A DNA stretch of 63,797 nucleotides from NCBI GenBank assembly GCA_021818445.1, contig JAKAEB010000019.1:1-63797 (forward strand), written 5' to 3'. The position numbers and the translations under genes are program-made. Position 1 is the first letter of the stretch. Each line of letters begins with the position of its first letter. The stretch comes from Planctomycetota bacterium. GTDB lineage: Bacteria > Planctomycetota > Phycisphaerae > WQYP01. A model generated the notes under the pieces. That model was not told the DNA's origin, searched no databases, and saw only the letters and a program-made list of their open reading frames with translations. Below are positions 8,963 through 17,729 of this stretch, one piece after another.

Positions 8963-10078
8963 ATGGCCATGCGCAAGATTCACCTGACCGCGGCCCACGC
9001 CGACGCTGATTACGACATACTGATTGGGACGGATTTATGCGATGGCGCGGCCACCTTTGCGGCGGAAAAATACCGTCCGCACGCCTGCACCATCGTGACG
9101 GATTCCAATGTCGCACCTCTGCACGCGGACAAAGTTGCTGCGGCGCTGCAAAAGGTGGGTATCGAACCGCTCGTGTGTGTAATACCGGCTGGCGAAGAGC
9201 ATAAAAACATCCAAACCCTGCAGCATATCTGGGACTTTCTGCTGCAGCACCGATGGGAACGCCGCATGCCGATTTTTGCGCTCGGCGGGGGTGTGGTGGG
9301 AGATATGGCAGGATTTGCCGCCGCCACGGTGCTGCGCGGTGTGCCGCTGATACAAATGCCAACATCGCTGCTGGCCGCAGTCGATGCCAGCGTCGGTGGT
9401 AAAACAGGCATCGATCATGCCATGGGGAAAAACTTACTCGGCACCTTTCACCACGCCTCATTGGTGGTGGCGGACGTAAACTTGATATCCACCCTCCCTC
9501 GCCGCGAGTTGCAGTCCGGTTTAGCGGAATGCATTAAACATGCCGTCATTGCGGATGCAAATATGTTTGCGTGGCTCGAGAGACACCTGCCACAGATTTT
9601 GCACTTCGACCCGGCGTCGCTGGCCGAGTTGATATTCCAGAACGTAAGCGTTAAGGCGAATATTGTCGCGCAAGACCCTTATGAAAAGTCGATCCGGGCC
9701 CATCTTAATTTTGGTCATACTTTTGGCCATGCGCTGGAAAAGGTGGTCGGTTATGACAAACTTCCACATGGTTATGCGGTCGCGCTGGGAATGCTGGCGG
9801 CCACCCGGCTCTCGATTGGCCTGGGACGTTGCGAGCCGCAACTTTTGCCTCGGCTTGAGCATCTGATCCGCGCGGCAGGTTTGCCAATGACGGTGGAGGG
9901 ATATGATCCGCGAGCCGTGCTATCTGCCATGTACAGCGACAAAAAGGTGGCCAGTGCAAAACTGCGGCTGATTTTGCCCGTTAAACTGGGTCAGGTCACC
10001 ATCGCAAGCGACGTTCCGGAGGCTTCTGTAATCGATGCGATTGCAACGGTTACCACAGTTGGGGCAGTGTCTGCATGA
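8963..10078 (+). CDS. aroB: 3-dehydroquinate synthase
   Basis: This 371-residue AroB converts DAHP to 3-dehydroquinate in the shikimate pathway, using NAD and a divalent metal. Typical stretches are ALGGGVVGDMAGFAAATVLR, QMPTSLLAAVDASVGGKTGI and NLLGTFHH, with the metal ligands in the LNFGHTFGHALE region. The length fits the family. The start at 8963 has no clear Shine-Dalgarno; a second in-frame ATG follows two codons later. The stop overlaps the dprA start by four bases (ATGA), so the two are translationally coupled. Confidence 0.95.
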   Translation: MAMRKIHLTAAHADADYDILIGTDLCDGAATFAAEKYRPHACTIVTDSNVAPLHADKVAAALQKVGIEPLVCVIPAGEEHKNIQTLQHIWDFLLQHRWERRMPIFALGGGVVGDMAGFAAATVLRGVPLIQMPTSLLAAVDASVGGKTGIDHAMGKNLLGTFHHASLVVADVNLISTLPRRELQSGLAECIKHAVIADANMFAWLERHLPQILHFDPASLAELIFQNVSVKANIVAQDPYEKSIRAHLNFGHTFGHALEKVVGYDKLPHGYAVALGMLAATRLSIGLGRCEPQLLPRLEHLIRAAGLPMTVEGYDPRAVLSAMYSDKKVASAKLRLILPVKLGQVTIASDVPEASVIDAIATVTTVGAVSA

Positions 10079-11418
10079 CCGAGCAATCCATGGCCTCGCC
10101 GGCGGCGCACGCGTATCTGCGTTTATCGCTCACCAATGGGTTGGGGCCCATTCTCATCAGTCGCTTGGTATCACGGGCGGGGGATGCCCATCGCGCATGC
10201 CAATTATCAGCCGCCGAACTGGCCACGGCGCTGGATATTGCCCCGACGCGCGGAGCGGCGTTGGTATCTGCCATGGCGGCCGTGGATACTGCAGCCGTGC
10301 TTGCCGACTGCCAAAGATTGGGGCTGCAAATTTTATGTCCAGACGACGGCCTGTGGCCGATTGCACTACGACAGATGCCCGATCCGCCACCGGTACTATA
10401 TGTGCGTGGCCAGTTATTGGCCGAGGATACTGTGGCGGTGGCGATCGTCGGTGCCCGGCAATGCACGCTTTACGGTCGCGAGCAGGCGGAAAAATTTGCC
10501 CGCGGCCTTGCGCAAGCTGGCGTGACAGTTATCAGTGGCGGCGCACGCGGCATTGATACAGCAGCTCATTATGGCGCTTTGCGGGCCGGCGGTCGGACGA
10601 TCGTGGTAAGTGGTTGCGGCCTTGGGCATTGCTATCCGCCGGAGAATGACAGCCTCTATGATGATATTATTAATCGGCGGGCGGGATGCATCATCAGTGA
10701 AATGCCTCCGGATGAACCACCATTGCCGCGAAATTTTCCGCCGCGCAACCGAATCATCGCCGCCTTGTCACTCGGCACGCTGGTGGTGGAGGCGAATCTG
10801 CGCAGCGGGTCGATGATCACCGCCCGGCTTGCTGCCGAGGATTACGGGCGTGAAGTCTTTGCCATGCCGGGCCGGGTGGACTCGCCAGCGAGCAGCGGAA
10901 CTCATCATTTAATCCGCTGCGGCGGTGCCGAACTCGTGGAGTCAGCCCGCGATATTCTCGATTCACTTGGCTTATCCGGCACGGTGGCGCCGGACGACGC
11001 TGAAAATGCAGCAATAAAAGCCCCCGCCAATTCCGCAAGGCCACTTTCCCGGTTGGAACACCGCAGTCCCGTGCCGCTGGATTCAGCTAAAGCACTTCGC
11101 GCGACGGCTGATATTGACTCAAGACCTGACCTGCATAACGGCGACAATAACGCAACCGCCGATCGGACGCAGCGGCGCGGTACAAAACCGGCCCCATCGA
11201 CGCGCGGAACAGACGCTGAACTGGAATCGCAGGAAACCCTGTTTTCCGGCCCACAGAAAAAAATACTTGCCACGGTCAGCAGCAAGATGCCCGCCAGCGT
11301 TGATGAAATATGTCTGGAGACGCAATTGCCGGCGGCGGTGGTCATGGCAGAGTTGACGATGCTGGAACTGCGTGGAATAGTCCGCCGGACAGCCGAGCAT
11401 TCGTTTATCAGAGTATAA
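10075..11418 (+). CDS. dprA: DNA-processing protein DprA
   Basis: This 447-residue DprA/Smf protein loads RecA onto incoming single-stranded DNA during natural transformation. An N-terminal helical part leads to the Rossmann-like DprA core with VAIVGARQCTLYG, VISGGARGIDTAAH, PPRNRIIAALS and LRSGSMITARLA. A low-complexity linker (about 300-380) precedes a C-terminal winged-helix-like domain (ILATVSSKMPASVDEICLE). The start overlaps aroB by four bases. Few other competence genes are visible in the window, so its use in this organism is open. Confidence 0.93.
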   Translation: MTEQSMASPAAHAYLRLSLTNGLGPILISRLVSRAGDAHRACQLSAAELATALDIAPTRGAALVSAMAAVDTAAVLADCQRLGLQILCPDDGLWPIALRQMPDPPPVLYVRGQLLAEDTVAVAIVGARQCTLYGREQAEKFARGLAQAGVTVISGGARGIDTAAHYGALRAGGRTIVVSGCGLGHCYPPENDSLYDDIINRRAGCIISEMPPDEPPLPRNFPPRNRIIAALSLGTLVVEANLRSGSMITARLAAEDYGREVFAMPGRVDSPASSGTHHLIRCGGAELVESARDILDSLGLSGTVAPDDAENAAIKAPANSARPLSRLEHRSPVPLDSAKALRATADIDSRPDLHNGDNNATADRTQRRGTKPAPSTRGTDAELESQETLFSGPQKKILATVSSKMPASVDEICLETQLPAAVVMAELTMLELRGIVRRTAEHSFIRV

Positions 11419-11453
11419 ATAATTGTGTTTTAATTAAATGGAAGGCCGCACGC

Positions 11454-11927
11454 ATGCCCAAGGTAAAAAGTAACCGCATAGCGGTATATGTGTATCGTAA
11501 AGCGCCCGCCGGACCGGAATTTCTCCAACTGCATCGCGCCAAGGGGCATGGTGAATATGCCGGTATCTGGGGTGTTGTCTACGGGGGCATTAAATCAGGT
11601 GAAACAGCCATCGAGGCAGCGCTGCGCGAACTGCACGAGGAAACGGGCCTTAAACCGACTGCTTTTCATCAGGTGGAATTTTTAGAATCGTTTTATCATC
11701 GCGGCAAAGATCGCATCAGCGTGCTGCCGGTGTTTGCGGCCGCGGCTTCGCGCCAGTTTCGCGTGGTTCTCAATGCGGAGCATGATGCCTTTCGATGGGT
11801 GCCGCTGGCGGCGGTCGCGGAGTCTTTCGTCTGGAGGGTGCAGCGCGAGGCGGTCGCCATCATCAACGAGGATATTATCCCGGCTCGGTCGCCGTCCATT
11901 GACCTGCTTAAAATTGCAGTCAAATAA
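11454..11927 (+). CDS. Nudix hydrolase
   Basis: This 157-residue protein has a complete Nudix box at residues 44-66 (GX5EX7REUXEEXGU: starts GGIKSGE and ends RELHEETGL). It should hydrolyse nucleoside diphosphate derivatives, possibly dihydroneopterin triphosphate or a mutagenic nucleotide; the substrate cannot be told. The ATG at 11454 follows GGAAGG and lies 35 bases after dprA. An upstream frame opening at 11310 overlaps dprA and is not the likely start. Confidence 0.85.
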   Translation: MPKVKSNRIAVYVYRKAPAGPEFLQLHRAKGHGEYAGIWGVVYGGIKSGETAIEAALRELHEETGLKPTAFHQVEFLESFYHRGKDRISVLPVFAAAASRQFRVVLNAEHDAFRWVPLAAVAESFVWRVQREAVAIINEDIIPARSPSIDLLKIAVK

Positions 11928-11946
11928 CGCGGTGCCACGACGGCCT

Positions 11947-13032
11947 CTATCCGACGGCGATCGGTTCGATCTCGGCAGCGGTGGGGACGATGCGACGGCG
12001 CGGCTCGTCGGCGATGGCCAGCCCGCTGGGATGAATGTGCTCCCATGTCCAACCCTCCATGCGTGCCATGCGCTGCAATAGTTGCCGCCGCTCCATCTGA
12101 TTGCCCACGGACTTTTCATATTCCTCCTGTGGTTTGGCGGGCAACCCGCCTTGCCGCAGCACATCAAGGGACGGCACAGGCGGCGGCCCGCTGGACTGCA
12201 CGTAGCGCAGCACAGGTGCCAGCGTGACGACATACTGATTGATGGCTTCGCGCACCGAATGGATGCGCGATGACTGTACGCCGCAGGTCTGGTTGATCCC
12301 ATATTCCATAATACTTAGCGCCTCATCCAGCATGGCAATATTGGCACCGGCACTGGCGGCCCTTTTCGGACTGTGAAAAAAATGCAGCACCGGATAAGTA
12401 AGGTGCATTTCCCCCAGTGTCAGAAGCTGCGGGATCAGTGCATCAAAATGATTGCCCAGATCCGCCGAGTCGCGCCCGTTCCATGCGCGGTAAATGATAT
12501 CTGATGGATTGTGACCCAGGGACCAGATGTAAACCGCGACGGCACGCTTTTGTGTGGCGGCGGAAATCACCGGCACCAGATAGGCAAGTGCTGCGCCGAA
12601 CACAAAAAATCCGCTGGCACTGCAAAAATCAGTCAGGATTTCAAATAAATGCCCCTGCGGCAACAAATCGCCAATGCCAAGCGTAAAGAGCGTGGAACCG
12701 ACAAAATAAATCCTTTGCCACAAATCCGCAGGTTGATGGGTGGCCCCCACCATCACGGCCCCCGGCACGGAGGAAAAGATGAATGTCCAGCCGATCCAGA
12801 GCATACCTGTCCACATGGCTAAACTGGCCAATATGACGGATAACCCCGCCCACGGAATAATCTTCCGAGTGGTAAAGCGCATGCGCAGATGCTTTTGCAA
12901 TCTCCCCACCAATATCATCGTACGCAGTGAAAGCGGCCCGGCCCCCTCAACAAACGCCGTCCAAAGCAGGTCGAATATCGCCGTGGCGATAATGATGACG
13001 CCAATCGCGCCGGTCACAATACTGGCCAGCAT
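11947..13032 (-). CDS. Ion channel family (K+ channel-like) membrane protein
   Basis: This 361-residue membrane protein has four hydrophobic stretches in its first ~180 residues. A pore-like segment, STLFTLGIGDLLPQG, resembles the TVGYGD selectivity filter of two-helix potassium channels but is altered (TLGIGD). The C-terminal half is soluble, helical and of unknown role. The start chosen is the ATG at 13032, with GGAGG about seven bases upstream; an in-frame opening at 13137 lacks this. The changed filter means ion selectivity is uncertain. It converges with the Nudix gene. Confidence 0.7.
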   Translation of the reverse strand: MLASIVTGAIGVIIIATAIFDLLWTAFVEGAGPLSLRTMILVGRLQKHLRMRFTTRKIIPWAGLSVILASLAMWTGMLWIGWTFIFSSVPGAVMVGATHQPADLWQRIYFVGSTLFTLGIGDLLPQGHLFEILTDFCSASGFFVFGAALAYLVPVISAATQKRAVAVYIWSLGHNPSDIIYRAWNGRDSADLGNHFDALIPQLLTLGEMHLTYPVLHFFHSPKRAASAGANIAMLDEALSIMEYGINQTCGVQSSRIHSVREAINQYVVTLAPVLRYVQSSGPPPVPSLDVLRQGGLPAKPQEEYEKSVGNQMERRQLLQRMARMEGWTWEHIHPSGLAIADEPRRRIVPTAAEIEPIAVG

Positions 13033-13518
13033 GTGCTGATCCTCCAAAAGTGGATGGTGCGGCCCAAAGCGGTCGCAAACCAAGCCTAACAATGATATCC
13101 ACCGTGAACTGTCGCAGGGCGCTGAAAAATATATCAAAGTTAATTGGCCGGACTCAATTCAGGCAATTCAGGCCGTTATCCATCGGTTCGCTTGGTGTGG
13201 CCGCCACCGTTCCCGCATTTTCGGGCTTGTGAGAACAAAATTGAACCCCATGCGCCCGGCGGGAATCGAACCCACAACCGTCCGCTTAGAAGGCGGGCCG
13301 GGCCGTGTTGCGGAAAAGCTCATGATCTTCAGCAAATGATTGATTTTACGGGGAAAACGCACTTTGCAAGGTCTCGCTGTGCATCGCCATTTTGGGCGCT
13401 TTGAGGCGGTATTTTTGTGTTAAAACGGTACAAAACGGTAGAACCTGCGACCTCATTATGTCGCAGCATGCCGGTTGTTGGTTTCTGTCGTATGCCATCC
13501 GTTAGATGGCCAAATCCT
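13033..13518. other. Intergenic spanning the left island boundary
   Basis: The first ~215 bases are the upstream region of the channel gene. The tRNA-Arg 3' fragment (13250-13296) follows, and then about 220 bases inside the island downstream of the toxin gene. A small hairpin with 7-bp arms (CTGCGAC/GTCGCAG) lies near 13446-13467. No gene is seen. Confidence 0.6.
13250..13296 (-). repeat. Left attachment repeat (3' fragment of tRNA-Arg)
   Basis: This 47-bp sequence is identical to 16543-16589, which is the 3' half of the intact tRNA-Arg gene plus one flanking base. Identity stops exactly at both ends (next bases G versus A on the right, C versus T on the left). It covers the T arm, variable loop and anticodon loop only and cannot make a tRNA. 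Such a displaced 3' tRNA end marks the far boundary of an element integrated at a tRNA gene. Confidence 0.9.
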
Positions 13519-14406
13519 CTATGTGCCGTGCGTCTCCTTAACGAATAATTCGCGGAGAACCGCCAGAAATGTGGCGAAGTCGAAATTCGGTCGCACCAGT
13601 GCATGCTCGCGAAGCCGCAGGATGCCCGTAGCTTGCAAGTCGCGGAAATCTGAATCGACAACCTTTTCCGCACGGCTGACCGCCGGCTGCGCTCGATGCT
13701 TGCCGATCTGTTCTCTCGCGGATTTGTATTCCTCTTCTGTCAGGAGGGCGACCAGGCGGTACAGATCCAGGGCGTGATGGCGCCCCAAATCCCGGTCAGC
13801 ATCCTCTTTGCGATCCGCAAAGGCGTGCAGTTTCATGAGCAGAAAGGTAAACGGCTGCGGGACATGCACAATGGTCTGGCAGGGATCGCCCATTGACCGC
13901 GATCCTGCGACGGGAATCTCCGTCGGGGCTTCTTCAACACCGATGGCTTCATTGGTCAGGTAGGCGTGGAGTTCCACTTTCCCCTTGGGACGCACGCGGG
14001 GTTTGCTTTGCAAACGCAATTTTCTGCGCGTGGCGGGATCGTCGATGGGACCGGTGAGCAGGTCCACCTTCACCTGACCGATGGCGCCCAGCGACTTTTC
14101 AAAGTGCATGAACTTCACGCGTTCCACCAGGGAAAATCCGAGACGATCCAAGGCGCTACGCACCGCCTTCATGTGCTCGACGCTGGCCACGATGTCCGTC
14201 TGGAGAAATAGGTCGAGGTCCTCCGTGTTGCGCGGCGCCGGCCAAAGTTCACTGGGAAGCAATGTTCGCGGGGCACCGGGACGCTGGCGATGAAGCTGCT
14301 TGAGATAGAGTCCATACCCGCCGGCCAGGATGAGCGGGAATCCCGTGTCGCGCAATTCGTAGGCCAGATCGAGCAACGTCATCTTAAGCGGGTCGAAGGA
14401 ATTCAT
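13519..14406 (-). CDS. AbiEii-like nucleotidyltransferase toxin
   Basis: This 295-residue protein has the nucleotidyltransferase core seen in AbiEii (type IV toxin-antitoxin) proteins: LILAGGYGLYLKQLHR (Gly29-Gly30), followed by RNTEDLDLFL with the paired acidic residues Asp63 and Asp65. AbiEii enzymes block growth by adding nucleotides to RNA targets and can abort phage infection. Its start overlaps the stop of the upstream antitoxin by four bases (ATGA), so the pair is translationally coupled. It lies inside the tRNA-Arg island. The family is likely; the target is unknown. Confidence 0.78.
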   Translation of the reverse strand: MNSFDPLKMTLLDLAYELRDTGFPLILAGGYGLYLKQLHRQRPGAPRTLLPSELWPAPRNTEDLDLFLQTDIVASVEHMKAVRSALDRLGFSLVERVKFMHFEKSLGAIGQVKVDLLTGPIDDPATRRKLRLQSKPRVRPKGKVELHAYLTNEAIGVEEAPTEIPVAGSRSMGDPCQTIVHVPQPFTFLLMKLHAFADRKEDADRDLGRHHALDLYRLVALLTEEEYKSAREQIGKHRAQPAVSRAEKVVDSDFRDLQATGILRLREHALVRPNFDFATFLAVLRELFVKETHGT

Positions 14407-15485
14407 GCCGCCTCCGCATCGCGCACTTCCGCCAGTATCCGGTTCCTGACCTGTTCGGCTATTTGCTTGAGCCGTTTGTCACCGGCGGCCATTTCCAGGT
14501 AGGCTTGTACTGGCGAGGCCAGCGGCCAGCCGTCTTGGACGCGTGCATCAAAGTACACGGCCGCATCATCGGTCCAAAGCAGTTGCAGGTTGGCAAACCG
14601 CGGAGTTTCTTCAAAGGGGAGGCGGACCGCCTTCAAAAGCGTTTTCGGCGGCTGGGAGACGTAGCACGACAGTACGGGTTCCATCGCGGCGACGGCGTAG
14701 CGCGAGCCGCTGATAACGCCCGTCATGACTAATTGTGCACCGGTCTGAGTCGCTGCCTGGGAGAGTTGTCGAATCAGATCGGGGCCGGCTAACGCCGCCT
14801 TGCCAGTAAGCTGCCCGCGTATAGAGGGCGGTCGGAAAGAGCTTTGCAGCGCCGCGAGCAGTTCCGCCGGCTGGAGCAGACGCACGGCATCGCCGTCGCG
14901 GTTAACCAGAAGGTTCTCTTCCAGCGTCTTGAGAACTTTGGAAACTGTTGAGAGCGCCAGCGTGCCGCCGTGCCGGCGGATTTCGGCCAGCACTTCGCCT
15001 ACCCGCGGATAGCGCGGCCGGGCCAGAAAAACGCGCGGCACCAGCGAACTGGCCCCCTGGTAGATGTTTTTGATGGGAGCGGATTGGGGGAATCGGTTCG
15101 GCTGGCCGGTGCGAAACACCAGCAGTTCGCCGGGAACGGTGATGACGCCGTTGCCGCTCAAGTCCAGGCCGCTGACCTGCTGGCGTTCGAGTTGTCGGAG
15201 TTGCTCCTCCGAGAGGTACGGCGCGACCACCAGAGGATTTCCGCGGCAGGCCGCTGCGCCTCGTCGGGCCTCTTCGGCGGCTTCGCGGATCATTTTTGGG
15301 GTGCCATAGGCCCTACAGGCAGTCGCAAACCGAAAACGGCGTTTACCCCACGTGACGTCCAACAGGGCATCAATCACTCGGTTTTTAAGTCCCTTGGGGC
15401 GTAAGTTGGCGCGGACGATTCTCAGCGGCGGGAACTGAAGTTCATCGCGATCGAGGACGCCGAGGATGTATGATGTGTCCATCAT
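14403..15485 (-). CDS. AbiEi-like antitoxin / transcriptional regulator
   Basis: This 360-residue protein precedes the nucleotidyltransferase toxin in the same operon. Its middle (about residues 155-205) looks like a winged helix (VGEVLAEIRRHGGTLALSTVSKVLKTLEENLL), as in AbiEi-type antitoxins that bind operators and repress their own operon. A basic N-terminal part and a longer C-terminal domain flank it. Two ATG codons (15485, 15482) can start it. A promoter with an 18-bp palindrome in its spacer lies directly upstream, supporting self-regulation. The assignment rests on gene order, the wing-like domain and the operator; sequence similarity alone is modest. Confidence 0.65.
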   Translation of the reverse strand: MMDTSYILGVLDRDELQFPPLRIVRANLRPKGLKNRVIDALLDVTWGKRRFRFATACRAYGTPKMIREAAEEARRGAAACRGNPLVVAPYLSEEQLRQLERQQVSGLDLSGNGVITVPGELLVFRTGQPNRFPQSAPIKNIYQGASSLVPRVFLARPRYPRVGEVLAEIRRHGGTLALSTVSKVLKTLEENLLVNRDGDAVRLLQPAELLAALQSSFRPPSIRGQLTGKAALAGPDLIRQLSQAATQTGAQLVMTGVISGSRYAVAAMEPVLSCYVSQPPKTLLKAVRLPFEETPRFANLQLLWTDDAAVYFDARVQDGWPLASPVQAYLEMAAGDKRLKQIAEQVRNRILAEVRDAEAA

Positions 15486-15493
15486 TTCCGATT

Positions 15494-15522
15494 ATTATCG
15501 TATTTCTTGCGCAAGAAATCAA
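15494..15522 (-). promoter_or_regulatory. TA promoter with palindromic operator in the spacer
   Basis: On the minus strand, TTGATT (15522-15517) and GATAAT (15499-15494) are 17 bases apart. The spacer region holds ATTTCTTGCGCAAGAAAT, a perfect 18-bp palindrome (15502-15519). A dimeric repressor bound there would block RNA polymerase. The predicted transcription start lies only a few bases before the antitoxin ATG, so the message would be nearly leaderless. Confidence 0.72.
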
Positions 15523-16542
15523 GTACAAATAGGAAATCATGAAATCGCGAGCAAGAATGTATTCAGGGTTCCCCAGCCACCCTACCCCAGCGGTCACTGG
15601 ATAGCGGTGATTGCTGCCGACTGATTGATGTCGCTCATCTTTTGAATGGTTTCAGGTTCCTGGGGCACCAAATCAGGGATTGGCCGACCATGGAATAGAA
15701 ACTGTCGTGTAGTGCTAAAATGATAAACTCAGTCGGACGGTGGCCACCAGGGCATCGTGATGAATGCCGCCACCGGTGCGGAAGAAGTATTGTGTCCGTC
15801 TGATGAGTGACGTCTTCCGCGTAACCTGAAAATTTGCGATTCTATTGTCGTCACAAGCATAAGGAGCATGATGGTGACATTGGAAGCAGTTACAAGCCGC
15901 CAAGCGTCGGGGTGGCATACCCCGGAATTCCGCGCGTTATCGCTGGCCCGGCATGCGGAAAGCGGCTTGAATGCCGAAGAATTCTGTCGGCGGGAAGGGA
16001 TTAATTCCAGGACATTCGGTCGCCGGCCCAGACAGGCCCGAGGCCTAGGCCTCCCAGGCCTCTCTGGCCTGGTTCTGGCACCGGTAAGCGTGCAACAGGA
16101 TATCCCGGCCTGCTGCACGTAATGCGACCAGGAAAGGGGAAAGGTGCCGACGACACCCATTAGCCCGGATTTGGCAGAGGATGTCTGCAATTTTCCCAAC
16201 AGCCCTTGGACAATTGCCCCGGCGGATTCTCCCGACGGTGTCTGCGCGACATCATAATTACCCGAAGGCGCCGGGCAAATCTCCCAGCTCAGATAAAACG
16301 ATCGCATCTGCCGCGAGTTCGCGTCTGTCCACCTATTGCCAACTGTCAATGACACGATGTTGATGCCAGGGTGGTGATACACAAGATCGGCTTTTGGACG
16401 CCGGACGTCCGTCCCCTGCCTGAGAACTGTAATCCTCCCCCAAAACCCGGCCCATTGCCCAAGCCTGTTTGCTCGTTTCGTGCCCGGTTGACAGGGGGTG
16501 CCTCAACGTTCGCTATTCACACCGATCAACAACAATTGTGGT
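15523..16542. other. Right part of the island, no intact gene
   Basis: About 1 kb between the TA promoter and the tRNA gene. It holds the IS66 TnpA-like remnant (15868-16122) and otherwise only overlapping frames without coding character. No integrase-like motif was recognised on either strand. Confidence 0.55.
15868..16122 (+). pseudogene. IS66-family accessory protein (TnpA-like) remnant
   Basis: The translation contains SGLNAEEFCRREGINSRTFG, resembling the helix-turn-helix of IS66 TnpA proteins (SGLsxxxFCRxxGlsxxTF), and then a shortened end with APVSVQQ. No TnpB or TnpC gene and no clear terminal inverted repeats are nearby, so this is a leftover of an insertion sequence. Confidence 0.55.
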
Positions 16543-16589
16543 ATGCGCCCGGCGGGAATCGAACCCACAACCGTCCGCTTAGAAGGCGG
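16543..16589 (-). repeat. Right attachment repeat (within tRNA-Arg)
   Basis: This 47-bp direct copy of 13250-13296 overlaps the 3' half of the intact tRNA-Arg gene. It is the tRNA-proximal boundary of the island. Confidence 0.9.
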
Positions 16590-16617
16590 ATGCTCTATCC
16601 AATTGAGCTACGGGCGC
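16544..16617 (-). tRNA. tRNA-Arg (anticodon UCU)
   Basis: A complete cloverleaf on the minus strand starts GCGCCCGTAGCTCAATTGG and has an anticodon stem TCCGC/GCGGA around the loop CTTCTAA (anticodon TCT). The T arm GGTTCGATTCC follows, and the acceptor pairs GCGCCCG with CGGGCGC. The discriminator base is A and CCA is not encoded. Its 3' end is the integration site of the adjacent island. Confidence 0.95.
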
Positions 16618-16897
16618 TACTGCTGGCGCGTGACCAACAGTATCGGCGCAGTCCCGCCTGTCTGTAAAGAGCGCTTAAAACGTGAATTCGGGATAAGCCT
16701 TTTCGTCGGCCGCTCGCCGGCCGGTTGCTTGAAACATCGCCAGAAACATTTGCTATCCATGACTTCTAATCCCGAACTCACGTCTTAAAAATAAACTCGC
16801 CAATTTCGCCCGGCTTGCAGCGCCGTGGCGGTGCGATGCCGATTTACTTTCATCATATGTTTGGTGTATGTTAGGTATGCAAAAAATGGAGTTTGTT

Positions 16898-17674
16898 ATG
16901 CTCAACCCATCATCCGTGCGACACTGCCCATTGCCTCTGAAGACCATTCTCACCCTTGCCGCCACCTGCGCAGCCCAACCGCGGTGTAATGGAAAAGGGG
17001 CAAAACCGGTATCCGGCAACGCGAGCAGTCAAGTAGTCGCCGGCAAATGGGCTGCGCAGCGAGGCGTGAAGCCGCATCGCGTTTCGGGCACCTTGGAGTT
17101 ACTCTGGAAACTTTGGCGTCACGAATCCCGCCCCCAGCGCCGCGTCCTGATTGAAGAGCACATTTGCCGCCTTTGCAGACCGCTGGTGGCGACAGCGGCC
17201 CGCAGCATCCACCGTGATGCGTGCGCCTACGACATGGACGATTTAATGCAGGAGGGATTTATCGCCCTGCTTTCCTGCCTGCGGCGTTACCAGCCCGGCA
17301 GCGGCGTGGATTTTGCCGCCTACGTTCCCAAGCGCGTACGCGGTGCGATGCTCGACGCCGCCGAGAAGAGCCGTCGCTGCGCCATAACTGCCCGCCACAC
17401 TCCGACTGGCAATACGCGCCCCGGCCGCTGCGTTCCCATCGATGCCGCCGAGTGCTGCACCGTCCGCACAAATGTGCCGCAGTGGATGATCGACCTTGAG
17501 GTGGCGCATATGCTTGAACCTCTTTCGCCTTTGCAGCGCCATATTGTCATACGCTGCGTGCTGGACGGTCAAAATACGCGGTCAGCCGCACAGCAGTTAG
17601 GCATTCACGCCTCGACGGTGAGTCGGCAATTGCGGGCGGCGCTGACCATTATCCGCCACCATACTGAACAATGA
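16898..17674 (+). CDS. Sigma-70 family RNA polymerase sigma factor
   Basis: This 258-residue protein has sigma region 2 at about residues 85-155 (DMDDLMQEGFIALLSCLRRY, then YVPKRVRGAMLD, a form seen in FliA/SigF-type factors). Region 4 lies at 205-252 (LSPLQRHIVIRCVLDG, then a helix-turn-helix QLGIHASTVSRQL). Region 3 is short or missing. The ATG at 16898 has GGAG six bases upstream; an earlier in-frame ATG at 16868 has none. It lies beside the tRNA-Arg island and 55 bases before a second sigma-like gene, so they probably form one operon. Confidence 0.78.
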   Translation: MLNPSSVRHCPLPLKTILTLAATCAAQPRCNGKGAKPVSGNASSQVVAGKWAAQRGVKPHRVSGTLELLWKLWRHESRPQRRVLIEEHICRLCRPLVATAARSIHRDACAYDMDDLMQEGFIALLSCLRRYQPGSGVDFAAYVPKRVRGAMLDAAEKSRRCAITARHTPTGNTRPGRCVPIDAAECCTVRTNVPQWMIDLEVAHMLEPLSPLQRHIVIRCVLDGQNTRSAAQQLGIHASTVSRQLRAALTIIRHHTEQ

Positions 17675-17729
17675 AATAATATTACGTATCCGATCAGGTT
17701 TACCTTCATATTTTTGCAGGAGTTTACTC

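Larger units (their letters stand above)
13250..16589. mobile_element. Integrated island in tRNA-Arg(UCU) carrying an AbiE-like TA pair
   Basis: A 3.3-kb segment is bounded by 47-bp perfect direct repeats. The right copy lies within an intact tRNA-Arg gene and the left copy is the displaced 3' end. The cargo is a nucleotidyltransferase toxin and its antitoxin, plus an IS66-type gene remnant and about 1 kb without intact genes. No integrase or excisionase is visible, so it is either a remnant or a non-autonomous element mobilised in trans. Geometry and exact repeats are seen; mobility is inferred. Confidence 0.82.

Noticed and set aside
13250-13296. Second tRNA-Arg gene
   Set aside because: Only the 3' half is present; the D arm and 5' acceptor strand are missing.
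15729-16382. Minus-strand protein gene inside the island
   Set aside because: The open frame has no recognisable domain and overlaps the IS66-like remnant on the other strand.
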